Shown: positions 1 to 8,772, numbered from the stretch's first letter. The stretch is 64,000 nucleotides of DNA from Streptomyces sp. NBC_00414 (GCF_036038375.1 NZ_CP107935.1:5704001-5768000); one strand, 5' to 3'. Translations and numbers: made by a program. Notes: generated by a model not told the origin, from the sequence alone.

Positions 1-23
1 CCAAGGCGGCCTCCGAGGACTGA
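1..23 (+). CDS. topA: 3' end of topA (DNA topoisomerase I), partial
   Basis: The first bases read in frame 3 as Lys-Ala-Ala-Ser-Glu-Asp followed by TGA at 21-23. Streptomyces TopA ends in a Lys/Ala-rich tail, and topA lies directly upstream of the tmk fusion gene in relatives, so position supports the call. Only six codons are visible, so this rests mainly on synteny. Confidence 0.4.
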
Positions 24-48
24 GCCGTCCGTCCGAGGACTGAGCCGT
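12..48. repeat. 20-bp-period tandem duplication over a stop codon
   Basis: TCCGAGGACTGAGCCGT occurs at 12-28 and again at 32-48, a 20-bp period that copies the presumed topA stop region. The rest of 49-244 holds no gene that I can see. It contains the region upstream of the tmk fusion. Confidence 0.75.
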
Positions 49-244
49 TCTCCACAGAGGCTGCACAGGAGACCGCGCGAAGGGCTGAGCCGCCTTTCGG
101 CTTCGGTCGAGACCGGTCCGGAGGCCAACCGGATCGTTCACCTTCGGTTCGTAGAGCGAACGCCCCGGCACCACTTGGTGTCGAGGGCGTTCGTATGTTC
201 GGGGCCCTATTCGGGGACCGGGCCCGTCCGGATAGGCTGGCGGG

Positions 245-3200
245 ATGACGCGAGCCGAGCAGCCAACGGCCCACACTTCGGCCCCCGACGACGCCCTGGT
301 CGCGGACTCACGGGAGCGAGCCGTCCGGGCGCTGCTGCGCGTACCGCAACTGAGGCGGTTGTGGAGCGCCCAGCTGGTGAGTGGCGTCGGCGACGCCCTC
401 GCCCTGCTGGTCCTGGTCCTGCTCGCCCTCCAGGCGGCAGTGTCCGACGGCTCCTTCGGCGGCGGCTACCGCGGAGTGGCCCTCGCCGTGGCGGCGGTCT
501 TCGGAGCGCGCATCCTCGCGACGCTGCTCTTCGGGGCGGTGCTGCTCGGTCCGCTCTCCACGCTCACCGCCCAGGACGGTCCGCTGGACCGCCGCTGGAC
601 CATGGTCGGCGCGGACGGCGTACGGGCCGTACTGCTGATCATCGCGCCCCTGTGGATCGACTGGACCCCCGAGAACGCGCTGGCCGTGCTGCTCGTGACG
701 GCGTTCGTGATCGGGGTCGCCGAGCGCTTCTGGACGGTGTGCCGCGAGAGCGCGGCGCCCGCGCTGCTGCCCGCCCCGCCCCTGGAGGGCGCGACGGTAC
801 GGCCGCTGCCGGACCACATGGACGCCCTGCGGCGCCTCTCCCTGCGTACGGGATTCGTCGCGGCGCCCCTCGCGGCGGCGGCCCTCGTCGTCGCCGGGCT
901 CCTCAACAACCTGCTGGGCGCCGGACTCGCGTGGTTCGACCAGCACCAGGCGGCGCTCGCCTCGTACGTCTCCGCGGGCCTGTTCGCCGCGTCCCTGTCG
1001 GTGCTCACCTTCCTCGAACTGCCCGACGTGCGGACCCCCCGCGCGAGGTCGCCGCTCGAAGGACTGCGCCGCCCCAGGACGGGTTCGGGCATCGACAAGG
1101 GCCGCACGGGGGCCATCGCGCTCCTGGTGCTCGCCTGCGCGGCCGTCGCCGGGGCCGTCGCGGCCGCCGTCGCGGTGGCCGTGCTGCACGCCAAGGACCT
1201 GGGCGGCGGCCCGGTGACGTACGGGCTGCTGGTGCTCGCGGTGACCGGCGGTGTCGTGGTCGGCATCCGCAGCGCCGCCAAGCTGCTGCCGTCGTTGTCG
1301 CGCCGGCGGCTGCTCGCCCTGGCGATCGCCTTCACGGGCATCGCGCTGCTCGCCGCCGGACTCGTCCCCGACGTCACCACCGTGCTCCTGATCGTCGGCC
1401 TCGCGGGCATCGGCGCGGGTGTCGCCGCGAACACCGGCCACGCCCTGCTCGACCAGGAGGCAGAGGACTACCGCCGCGCGCGTACGACGGAACACCTGCA
1501 CGCGGTCGTACGGGTCTTCGTGGCCGTGGGCGTCCTGGTGGCGCCGCTGGTGGCCGCCGCCATCGGTCCGCACCGCCTGGAGAACGGCAAGTTCGTGTTC
1601 GCGCACGGCGGCGCCGCCTTCACTCTGATGCTGGTCGGCGCGCTGTTGCTGCCCGTCGCCGCGCTGGTCCTCGCCAAGGCCGACGACCGCTCCGGAGTGC
1701 CCCTGCGGCACGACCTGCGGGACGCGCTGCGCGGCGGGGACGACCCGGTGCAGGCGCCCACCGACGCCGGGTTCTTCATCGCCCTGGAGGGCGGTGACGG
1801 GGCCGGCAAGTCGACCCAGGCCGAGGCCCTCGCGGAGTGGATCCGTGCCAAGGGACACGAGGTCGTGGTGACCCGCGAACCGGGCGCCACCCCCGTGGGC
1901 AAGCGGCTGCGGTCGATCCTGCTCGACGTGTCGTCGGCCGGCCTCTCGCATCGCGCGGAGGCCCTGTTGTACGCCGCCGACCGCGCGGAGCACGTGGACA
2001 CCGTGGTGCGGCCCGCTCTGGAACGGGGCGCGGTCGTGGTCTCGGACCGGTACATCGACTCCTCGGTGGCCTACCAGGGAGCGGGACGCGATCTGTCCCC
2101 CACCGAGGTCTCCCGCATCAACCGCTGGGCCACGGACGGGCTCGTACCGCATCTGACGGTGCTGCTGGACGTGGCGCCGGAGACCGCGCGCGAGCGGTTC
2201 ACCGAGGCGCCGGACCGGCTGGAGTCGGAGCCCGCCGAGTTCCACGCGCGCGTGCGGTCCGGTTTCCTGACGCTGGCCGCCGCCGCTCCCGCCCGGTACC
2301 TGGTCGTCGACGCCGGGCAGGAGCCCGAAGCCGTCACGACCGTGATCCGGCACCGGCTGGACGTGGTGCTGCCGCTCTCCGAGGCCGAGATCGAGGCCAA
2401 GGAGGAGGCCCGTAAGGCGGCCGAGGAAGAGGCCCGCCGCAAGGCCGAGGAAGAGGCCGCCCGCAAGGCCGAGGAGGAGCGGCTGGAGCGCGAGCGCCAG
2501 GAACAGCTCGCCCGGCTGCGCGCGGAGGAGGAAGAGCGCAAGCGGCTCGAACTGGAAGAGGCGCAGCGGCGCGAGGCCGAGCGGCAGGCCGAGGAGGCCC
2601 GTCAGCGGGCCGAGGCCGCGCGCGTGCGTGCCGAGCAGGAACAGGCACGGCAGCTCGCGGAGGAGAAGGCCCGCGCGGCCGAGGAGGAGCGCCGGCGCAA
2701 GCAGGCCGAGGAGGAGGCGCGGCTGCGGGCCGAGGCCGAGGAGCGGCGCCTGGAGAAGCAGCGGAAGGCCGAGGAGGCGCTGGTCCGGGCCGAGGAGGCG
2801 CGCAGGGCGGCGGAGGCCGCGAGTGCCGCCGCCGCTACCGCTGCCGCCGCTGCTTCGGCGGCGTCCGCGGCTCCCGGCCCGGGTACGGGTGCGGGGTCCG
2901 GGGTTGGCGGCGGGGCCGCTGGTTCCGCGGGGGCCTCCGGGGCCGGTGGGGCTTCCGGGCGGGCCGCCGAGCGAGCCGCTGGACGGGCCGCCGGGCGTGC
3001 TGCCGGGCGGACTTCAGGAGGGTCCGGTTCCGGTTCGGCGGTGGACGGCCCCGACAACGAGAGCACGGTGCAGACGCCTCTGGTGACGCCCACGAACGCG
3101 TCCGGGGGTCCGGTCGACGAGACGGCCGTCCTGCCTCCGGTGCCGCCGCGGGACGCCGGTCCTGCGGGCGACGAGACGGCTGTGCTGCCCCAGGTTCCAC

Positions 3201-3697
3201 AGCCTCCGCAGACCCCGCAGCCGTCGCAGACCCCGCAGTATCGGCGGGCCCCGCAGGGAGCCGCCGACGAGACCGCGGTGCTGCCTCCGGTCCGTCCGGA
3301 GCCCGCCGCGGACGAGACCGCTGTCCTGCCTCCCGTACGGGACGACCGTGGCCCCAGTGGCGGCGCGGGCCGTGGTGGCGGTGGCCGTGATGCCGGTGAG
3401 CGGGGGAGCGGGCCCGAGGACCGGGTGCCCCCCGGGTACTTCCGTGAGGATCGGCAGGGGGAGCAGCAGAGGGAGCGGCCGGGAACCGGAGCCTCCGACG
3501 GCGGCACCCACGAGCTGCCCCAGGTCGACGAGGAGGGCAGGCCCCGGCGGCGCCCCCGTTCGGACTGGGCGGAGGAGACCCCGCTGGACGATCTGCCGAC
3601 GCTGGCCGACGAGCTGCTGGGCCCGCGCGACGACGACGAGCGGGACGGGCCGCGGGACGACGAGCGGGGCGAAGGGCGCGGGCGCCGGCGACGCTGA
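245..3697 (+). CDS. tmk: MFS-like membrane protein fused to thymidylate kinase with long coiled-coil tail
   Basis: A 1150-residue fusion. Residues about 30-480 are a hydrophobic MFS-type segment with many transmembrane helices. Residues about 508-705 are thymidylate kinase (dTMP to dTDP) with P-loop GGDGAGKST at 516-524 and the DRY motif at 601-603. A charged Glu/Ala/Arg coiled coil follows at about 712-857, then Ala/Gly-rich linkers, then a disordered tail with four DETAVLP repeats (Thr960, 978, 1010, 1025). Ordinary Tmk is about 210 residues. Fusion to an integral membrane domain is known in Streptomyces, so the kinase is probably tethered to the membrane. The gene is followed by holB 117 bp downstream. 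No other tmk is in the window, so this may be the only dTMP kinase, but that cannot be judged from here. Confidence 0.93.
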   Translation: MTRAEQPTAHTSAPDDALVADSRERAVRALLRVPQLRRLWSAQLVSGVGDALALLVLVLLALQAAVSDGSFGGGYRGVALAVAAVFGARILATLLFGAVLLGPLSTLTAQDGPLDRRWTMVGADGVRAVLLIIAPLWIDWTPENALAVLLVTAFVIGVAERFWTVCRESAAPALLPAPPLEGATVRPLPDHMDALRRLSLRTGFVAAPLAAAALVVAGLLNNLLGAGLAWFDQHQAALASYVSAGLFAASLSVLTFLELPDVRTPRARSPLEGLRRPRTGSGIDKGRTGAIALLVLACAAVAGAVAAAVAVAVLHAKDLGGGPVTYGLLVLAVTGGVVVGIRSAAKLLPSLSRRRLLALAIAFTGIALLAAGLVPDVTTVLLIVGLAGIGAGVAANTGHALLDQEAEDYRRARTTEHLHAVVRVFVAVGVLVAPLVAAAIGPHRLENGKFVFAHGGAAFTLMLVGALLLPVAALVLAKADDRSGVPLRHDLRDALRGGDDPVQAPTDAGFFIALEGGDGAGKSTQAEALAEWIRAKGHEVVVTREPGATPVGKRLRSILLDVSSAGLSHRAEALLYAADRAEHVDTVVRPALERGAVVVSDRYIDSSVAYQGAGRDLSPTEVSRINRWATDGLVPHLTVLLDVAPETARERFTEAPDRLESEPAEFHARVRSGFLTLAAAAPARYLVVDAGQEPEAVTTVIRHRLDVVLPLSEAEIEAKEEARKAAEEEARRKAEEEAARKAEEERLERERQEQLARLRAEEEERKRLELEEAQRREAERQAEEARQRAEAARVRAEQEQARQLAEEKARAAEEERRRKQAEEEARLRAEAEERRLEKQRKAEEALVRAEEARRAAEAASAAAATAAAAASAASAAPGPGTGAGSGVGGGAAGSAGASGAGGASGRAAERAAGRAAGRAAGRTSGGSGSGSAVDGPDNESTVQTPLVTPTNASGGPVDETAVLPPVPPRDAGPAGDETAVLPQVPQPPQTPQPSQTPQYRRAPQGAADETAVLPPVRPEPAADETAVLPPVRDDRGPSGGAGRGGGGRDAGERGSGPEDRVPPGYFREDRQGEQQRERPGTGASDGGTHELPQVDEEGRPRRRPRSDWAEETPLDDLPTLADELLGPRDDDERDGPRDDERGEGRGRRRR

Positions 3698-3814
3698 CGA
3701 CGGGGCGCCCGGGCACCACCGGGCGCCGCGGACCGCGTTGTCAGTCCCCTCCCGCACAATGGGACGCGGCAGGGCACAGGTGCGCCTGCAGGTGCGACGA
3801 AAGGGCGGCACCCC

Positions 3815-5020
3815 ATGACCGTATGGGACGACCTGGTGGGCCAGGAGAAGGTGAGCGATCAGCTCGCGGCCGCCGCGCGGGACGCCGACGCCCTGGTCAC
3901 CGCGGTCTCGACCGGCGCCCCGCAGCCCGAGGCCTCGAAGATGACGCACGCGTGGCTCTTCACGGGACCGCCTGGTTCGGGCCGTTCCACCACGGCGCGC
4001 GCCTTCGCGGCGGCCCTGCAGTGCACGAGCCCCGACCGCGCCCTCGGCGGGATCCCGGGCTGCGGATTCTGCGACGGCTGCCACACGAGCCTGATCGGTA
4101 CGCACGCGGACGTGCAGATCATCCGCACCGACCTCCTCTCCATCGGTGTGAAGGAGACCCGTGACCTGGTCCGCCGCGCCCAGCTGTCCCCCGCGGTCGG
4201 CCGTTGGCAGGTCATCGTCATGGAGGACGCCGACCGTCTGACCGAGGGCGCCGGCAACGTGCTCCTGAAGGCCGTGGAGGAGCCCGCCCCCCGTACGGTC
4301 TGGCTCCTGTGCGCGCCCTCTTTGGAGGACGTGCTGCCCACGATCCGCTCCCGGTGCCGCCACCTCACGCTCCGGACGCCCTCGGTGGCCGCGGTCGCCG
4401 ACGTGCTCGTACGCCGCGACGGCATCGAGCCGGACGTGGCGGCGGCCGTGGCCCGCGCCACCCAGGGCCACATCGGGCGCGCCCGGCGCCTCGCCACGGA
4501 CGAGCGGGCCCGCGCGCGCCGCGCCGCCGTCCTCAAGCTGCCGCTGCGTGTCGACGACGTGGGCGCCTGTCTCAAGGCCGCCCAGGAGCTGATCGACGCG
4601 GCCTCAGAGGACGCCAAGCAGGTCGCCGAGGAGACCGACGTCAAGGAGACCGAGGACATGAAGGCGGCCCTCGGCGCGGGGCAGGGCGGCCGTATGCCGC
4701 GCGGCACCGCGGGCGTGATGAAGGAGCTGGAGGACAAGCAGAAGCGCCGCAAGACGCGTACGCAGCGCGACAGCCTGGACCTGGCCCTGATCGACCTCAC
4801 GGCTTTCTACCGCGACGTGCTGGCCCTGCAGTTCGGCACGAATCTCGCCCTCGCCAACACGGAGATGCAGGACACGCTGGACCGGCTGGCCCGGGGCTCG
4901 TCACCCGAGACCACCCTGCGCCGGATAGACGCGATCGCCGCCTGCCGCGTGGCCCTGGACCGGAACGTGGCGCCACTGCTGGCGGTGGAGGCCATGACGA
5001 TGGCGTTGCGGGCGGGCTGA
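3815..5020 (+). CDS. holB: DNA polymerase III subunit delta' (clamp loader)
   Basis: A 401-residue clamp-loader subunit of the AAA+ fold. The N-terminal motif GPPGSGRST (51-59) is a Walker A with Arg in place of the usual Lys, in keeping with a delta' subunit that does not hydrolyse ATP. Zinc-ligand cysteines are at 70, 83, 86 and 89. VIVMEDAD is the Walker B region, and an SRC motif lies after it. It follows the tmk fusion, the usual actinobacterial order. ATG start after an AAGGGCGG ribosome site. Confidence 0.93.
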   Translation: MTVWDDLVGQEKVSDQLAAAARDADALVTAVSTGAPQPEASKMTHAWLFTGPPGSGRSTTARAFAAALQCTSPDRALGGIPGCGFCDGCHTSLIGTHADVQIIRTDLLSIGVKETRDLVRRAQLSPAVGRWQVIVMEDADRLTEGAGNVLLKAVEEPAPRTVWLLCAPSLEDVLPTIRSRCRHLTLRTPSVAAVADVLVRRDGIEPDVAAAVARATQGHIGRARRLATDERARARRAAVLKLPLRVDDVGACLKAAQELIDAASEDAKQVAEETDVKETEDMKAALGAGQGGRMPRGTAGVMKELEDKQKRRKTRTQRDSLDLALIDLTAFYRDVLALQFGTNLALANTEMQDTLDRLARGSSPETTLRRIDAIAACRVALDRNVAPLLAVEAMTMALRAG

Positions 5021-5199
5021 CGCGCCGGCGGGGTGACTCGGGGTGACGTGAGGGGCTGACGCGGCGGGCTTGCGACGCGGCGGGTGCTGGCTGCCGGGGG
5101 TGGGGTCACGGGTGGAACGGGGAGTCGACGGCGTCACTCGTACGAGGCGCGCTGGCAACTCTGAGCAATCAATCCATCGCGCAGGGTTACGCTCGGTTG

Positions 5200-6801
5200 A
5201 TGGACATCAGGCGCCGGCCCAGGACATCCCGGGCCCACCGATCCCTCCGCGCGTACGGCACCCTGTTCGCCGTCGCCGGACTCCTCGTCTCCGCCTGCTC
5301 CGCGGGGAGTTCGACGAGCTCCGCGAGCCCGGCCGGATCGGTGGCGCTGCGCGCGCTGCCCGAGGCCACCCCGTCCGCGCTGGCCCCGTACTACGGGCAG
5401 CGGCCGAACTGGCGGGCCTGTGGTGTCGCCGGCTTCGAGTGCAGCACCCTGAAGGCCCCACTCGACTACGCCGAGCCGGCCAAGGGCGACATCAAGCTGG
5501 CCGTGGCCCGCAAGAAGGCCACGGGGCCGGGCAAGCGGCTCGGCTCGCTGCTGGTCAACCCGGGAGGGCCGGGCGGATCGGCGGTCGACTACCTCCAGGC
5601 GTACGCCGGGATCGGCTACCCGGCGACGGTGCGCGCCCACTACGACATGGTGGCGGTGGACCCGCGGGGCGTCGCCCGCAGCGAGCCCGTCGAATGCCTC
5701 ACCGGGCGGCGGATGGACGCGTACACGCAGACGGACACGACCCCCGACGACGCGCGCGAGACCAATGAACTGGTCGACGCCTACAAGGAGTTCGCGGCGG
5801 CCTGCGGACAGCGCTCGGCGAACGTGCTGGGCCATGTGTCCACGGTCGAGGCGGCCCGTGACATGGACCTCGTACGGGCCGCGCTGGGCGACGGGAAGCT
5901 GACGTACGTGGGTGCCTCGTACGGCACGTTCCTCGGGGCGACCTACGCGGGCCTGTACCCGGAGCGGGTCGGCCGGCTGGTCCTGGACGGCGCGATGGAC
6001 CCGTCCCTGCCCGCGCGGAAGCTCAACCAGGACCAGACGGCCGGTTTCGAGACGGCCTTCCGGTCCTTCGCGAAGGACTGCGTGGGCGAGTCCGACTGCC
6101 CGCTGGGCGGGAAGGGCACGTCGCCGGAGCAGGTCGGCAAGAACCTGAAGGCCTTCTTCCGGCAGCTGGACTCCGCTCCCATCGACGCGGGCGACGCGGA
6201 CGGCCGCAAGCTGGGCGAGTCGCTGGCCACGACCGGCGTCATCGCCGCGATGTACGACGAGGGGGCCTGGCCGCAACTGCGCGAGGCCCTCACCACGGCC
6301 ATGAAGGACAAGGACGGCGCGGGCCTGCTCGTCCTGTCGGACAGCTACTACGAGCGGGAGGCGGACGGCACGTACGCCAACCTGATGTCCGCCAACGCGG
6401 CGGTCAACTGCCTGGACCTGCCCGCCGCCTTCTCCTCCCCCGAGGAGGTCGAGAAGGGCGTCCCCGACTTCGAGAAGGCCTCCCCGGTCTTCGGCGAGGG
6501 CCTCGCCTGGGCCTCGCTGAACTGCGCCTACTGGCCGGTGAAGCCGACCGGTGAACCCCACCGCATCGAGGCGAAGGGCGCCGCGCCCATCGTCGTCGTG
6601 GGCACCGTCCGGGACCCCGCGACCCCCTACGCCTGGGCGGAGTCCCTCGCCACCCAGCTCGCCTCCGGGACGCTCCTCACCTACGACGGTGACGGCCACA
6701 CGGCGTACGGGCGCGGGAGCGCCTGCATCGACTCCGCGATCAACCGCTACCTCGTCGAAGGCACCCCTCCGAAGGACGGAAAGCGCTGCTCGGCGACCTG
6801 A
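5200..6801 (+). CDS. Secreted alpha/beta-hydrolase lipoprotein (tripeptidyl aminopeptidase-like)
   Basis: A 533-residue secreted enzyme of the Streptomyces Tap/SlpD/SlpE group. An Arg-rich N-terminus and hydrophobic stretch end in lipobox VSAC with Cys33, so the product is probably lipid-anchored outside the membrane. The oxyanion region reads NPGGPGGS. The catalytic triad is visible as Ser240 in GASYG, Asp472 in GTVRDP and His500 in GDGHTAYG. The C-terminal part matches the TAP-like domain. The ATG at 5200 is preferred over an in-frame TTG at 5197. The likely role is release of short peptides from extracellular protein; the substrate cannot be read from sequence. Confidence 0.88.
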   Translation: MDIRRRPRTSRAHRSLRAYGTLFAVAGLLVSACSAGSSTSSASPAGSVALRALPEATPSALAPYYGQRPNWRACGVAGFECSTLKAPLDYAEPAKGDIKLAVARKKATGPGKRLGSLLVNPGGPGGSAVDYLQAYAGIGYPATVRAHYDMVAVDPRGVARSEPVECLTGRRMDAYTQTDTTPDDARETNELVDAYKEFAAACGQRSANVLGHVSTVEAARDMDLVRAALGDGKLTYVGASYGTFLGATYAGLYPERVGRLVLDGAMDPSLPARKLNQDQTAGFETAFRSFAKDCVGESDCPLGGKGTSPEQVGKNLKAFFRQLDSAPIDAGDADGRKLGESLATTGVIAAMYDEGAWPQLREALTTAMKDKDGAGLLVLSDSYYEREADGTYANLMSANAAVNCLDLPAAFSSPEEVEKGVPDFEKASPVFGEGLAWASLNCAYWPVKPTGEPHRIEAKGAAPIVVVGTVRDPATPYAWAESLATQLASGTLLTYDGDGHTAYGRGSACIDSAINRYLVEGTPPKDGKRCSAT

Positions 6802-6946
6802 TCACCGGCCCGCCGCCGAGCTGTCACCGGGCCGTCGCCCGGCCGCCGGCGGGCCCGCCAGGGGTGCCTCCGGGGCGGGTACGGAGCACCCCCGGAAACT
6901 GTGTAGACTTGCCGACGTTGCAGATCGCACCATAGTTCTGTAGCGC

Positions 6947-7020
6947 GCCGCCTTAGCTCAGCTGGCCAGAGCAACGCACTCGTAATGCGTAGGTCTCGGG
7001 TTCGAATCCCGAAGGCGGCT
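6947..7020 (+). tRNA. tRNA-Thr (anticodon CGT)
   Basis: A complete 74-nt cloverleaf. The acceptor stem pairs GCCGCCT (6947-6953) with AGGCGGC (7013-7019). The anticodon stem is ACGCA/TGCGT around loop CTCGTAA, with anticodon CGT at 6981-6983. The T-arm contains GGTTCGAATCC. CCA is not encoded. The gene is intact although its 3' part is the integration site of the element that follows, because the element restores the 3' end. Confidence 0.97.
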
Positions 7021-7024
7021 CTGT
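6979..7024 (+). other. attL (46-bp core, in tRNA-Thr)
   Basis: Identical to 29995-30040. It starts at the anticodon loop CTCGTAA, runs through the 3' half of the tRNA and ends 4 bp past it. Similarity continues beyond the core through the terminator hairpin on both sides. Confidence 0.95.
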
Positions 7025-7026
7025 AG

Positions 7027-7063
7027 AAGCCTCAGGACTCACTCGCCGTGACCTGGGGCTTTT
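7027..7063 (+). terminator. tRNA terminator copy carried by the element
   Basis: AAGCCTCAGG (7027-7036) pairs imperfectly, with one G-T pair, with CCTGGGGCTT (7052-7061), followed by T residues. A cleaner copy lies beyond attR at 30043. The element thus carries its own terminator next to the tRNA it restores. Confidence 0.7.
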
Positions 7064-7068
7064 GCTAT

Positions 7069-8466
7069 TTAGCGGATACGGCGACGCCGGAGAGCACGGG
7101 CAGCCCGGCGGTCCCCAGTCTCAGTTCTAGTCTCAGTCACGGGCTTCGACGCCTGTTCGGGGGCAGGCAGGAAGGCGTCTCCCATGCGGCGCATGGCGTC
7201 CTTCGAGAGGTGCGAGCGGCCCTTGACGTAGCGGCGGGTCTGGCTGATCTGGGTGTGCCGCAGGATCTCCATGATGGTTGGCATGTCCACCCCCAGCTCA
7301 TTCAGGATCGTGCCCGCCGTGTGACGGCTTCCGTCGTAGAGGCGGCGGTCAGCGATGCCCGCTTCTGCCAGTAGCTCCTTGAACTCCTCCCAGTCGTCCC
7401 GGGGGTCGATCGGGCGACCGTCGGGGCGGGTGAACACGGCGTGGTGTTCCTGCCAGAGTTCGCCGGCCGTCTCTCGGAGTGCATCCTGCTGTGCCTTATG
7501 CGCGAGCAGGTAGGGGATGAACGCGGGCGGGATCGGCACCGGGTTCGTACTCTTCTTGGTCTTGGGGCGAGTGAAGGCCAGACCTCCGCCCTTGCGCTCG
7601 GGGCAGATACTCGCGTGCTTGACGCACGTCTTGGTGCACGGCTTCGGACAACCACGCTTGTAGCCGCTGTGGGTGGCGCAGTTCGGCGGGCAGGGCTCGA
7701 AGCGGTGCAGGCGCGCCCCGCAGGCGTGCGCGTCACCGCAGCCATGCCGCCACGTGAGCCGCTGGAGCTGCCACCGGGGATGGAACAACTCGGCCTGTAG
7801 GTCGACGTAGGGCCACCGCAGTCCCAGGGTCTCGCCCTGCCGGAACCCCATGCCGACCCCGACGATCCACCGCATGAACGTGGGCCGCTTGGCCGCCGCC
7901 TCCAGGAAGGCTTTCGCCTCTTCCTGGGTGAACGGGTTCGTCTCCGTCTCGTCGATGCTGGGTGGGTCGACCAGGGTGGCGACGTTCTCGCCGATCATCC
8001 GGCGTCGGTGGGCAATCTTCAGGGCGCGCGACAGGATGCGGTGCACCTTGACGACGTGAGAGGGAGCGCGCCCGGCATCGAGCATGGCCCGGTACATCTG
8101 CTCAAGGTGCTCGGGGGCGAGCTTGTCGATGCGGTGCTTCCCGACGCCGGGGACGATGTCGTTGCGGGTCTTGGACCAGTAGTCGTCCAGCGAGCGGGGC
8201 TTGAGTTTCAGGCTCGCGATGTCGGTGAGGTAGGTCTCCATCCACTGTCCGACCGTGGGCTTGCGGCCTGCCTTGGTCGCGCGCCCCTCGTCGCGGAGCT
8301 TTTCCAGTTCGCGGACCTTGCGGCGCACGGCGGGTTCGGTGCGGGCCATGCGGTGGCGGCGGTCGGGGCTTCCGTCGGGGAGCACGCCCATGGTGACGCG
8401 GCCGTGCCACCAGCCGTCATCGCCGAAGTAGATGGTGGATTCCAGGTTCGACTTACGAGGGCTCAC
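7069..8466 (-). CDS. int: Tyrosine site-specific integrase of the AICE
   Basis: A 465-residue tyrosine recombinase that joins attP to the tRNA-Thr site and, with Xis, excises the element. Numbered from the GTG at 8466, the catalytic residues are Arg209 (GFRQGE), Arg381-His382 (SRHTAG), His404 and the nucleophile Tyr413. Between the first Arg and box II is a Cys-rich insertion at about 243-288 with eight Cys, probably metal-binding. The GTG start is chosen because GGAGG lies five bases upstream; an upstream ATG at 8478 has no such site. The 3' coding end contains an arm-type repeat (7115-7134). Confidence 0.95.
   Translation of the reverse strand: MSPRKSNLESTIYFGDDGWWHGRVTMGVLPDGSPDRRHRMARTEPAVRRKVRELEKLRDEGRATKAGRKPTVGQWMETYLTDIASLKLKPRSLDDYWSKTRNDIVPGVGKHRIDKLAPEHLEQMYRAMLDAGRAPSHVVKVHRILSRALKIAHRRRMIGENVATLVDPPSIDETETNPFTQEEAKAFLEAAAKRPTFMRWIVGVGMGFRQGETLGLRWPYVDLQAELFHPRWQLQRLTWRHGCGDAHACGARLHRFEPCPPNCATHSGYKRGCPKPCTKTCVKHASICPERKGGGLAFTRPKTKKSTNPVPIPPAFIPYLLAHKAQQDALRETAGELWQEHHAVFTRPDGRPIDPRDDWEEFKELLAEAGIADRRLYDGSRHTAGTILNELGVDMPTIMEILRHTQISQTRRYVKGRSHLSKDAMRRMGDAFLPAPEQASKPVTETRTETGDRRAARALRRRRIR
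7115..7134. repeat. Arm-type repeat inside int 3' end
   Basis: CCAGTCTCAGTTCTAGTCTC. The identical 20-mer is at 22829-22848 and a two-base variant is at 29856-29875, just inside the right end. It probably marks integrase or Xis arm-binding sites on both sides of attP. Confidence 0.6.
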
Positions 8467-8482
8467 GTATGCCTCCATGCGA

Positions 8483-8514
8483 GAGGCGGCCCCGGCACAT
8501 GCCGGGGCCGCCTC
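8483..8514 (-). promoter_or_regulatory. 15-bp hairpin between xis and int
   Basis: GAGGCGGCCCCGGCA (8483-8497) and its exact complement (8500-8514) are separated by two bases. On the transcribed strand the hairpin lies after the xis stop and just before the int ribosome site. It has no T-run, so an attenuator or processing/stability element fits better than a plain terminator. Confidence 0.6.
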
Positions 8515-8526
8515 GGGTGGGTCAGG

Positions 8527-8727
8527 TCAGACGGGCTGCGGTTCGAGGCTGTCCACGAATGCTTCGAGGGCGCTTCGCTTGATCCGGCGGGAACGGCCGC
8601 GCTTGACGAACCGCAGCTCGCCGGCGGCCATCAGTTCGTAGACGGTGGAACGGCCCAAGCGGAGGACCGTTGCGGCTTCCTCCGCGGTGTAGAGCAGTTG
8701 CTCGGTAGGCGCGAGGGCGGTGCTCAT
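8527..8727 (-). CDS. xis: Excisionase, MerR/HTH_17 type
   Basis: A 66-residue DNA-binding protein with one winged helix at about 12-60 (YTAEEAATVLRLGRSTVY, then RRIKRSALEAFV), the excisionase family found just upstream of int in AICEs. It directs Int towards excision by bending the att arms. GAGGAG lies seven bases before the ATG. It is separated from int by a strong hairpin. Confidence 0.92.
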   Translation of the reverse strand: MSTALAPTEQLLYTAEEAATVLRLGRSTVYELMAAGELRFVKRGRSRRIKRSALEAFVDSLEPQPV

Positions 8728-8772
8728 GCGGTGGCTCCTCTGCGGACGGTCCGGCGGGGGTCCCTCTGAGGT

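Noticed and set aside
308..2353. 681-codon open frame on the minus strand opposite tmk
   Set aside because: High-GC shadow frame: Arg/Gly/His-rich, no domain, wrong codon pattern, and the plus strand encodes clear Tmk motifs.
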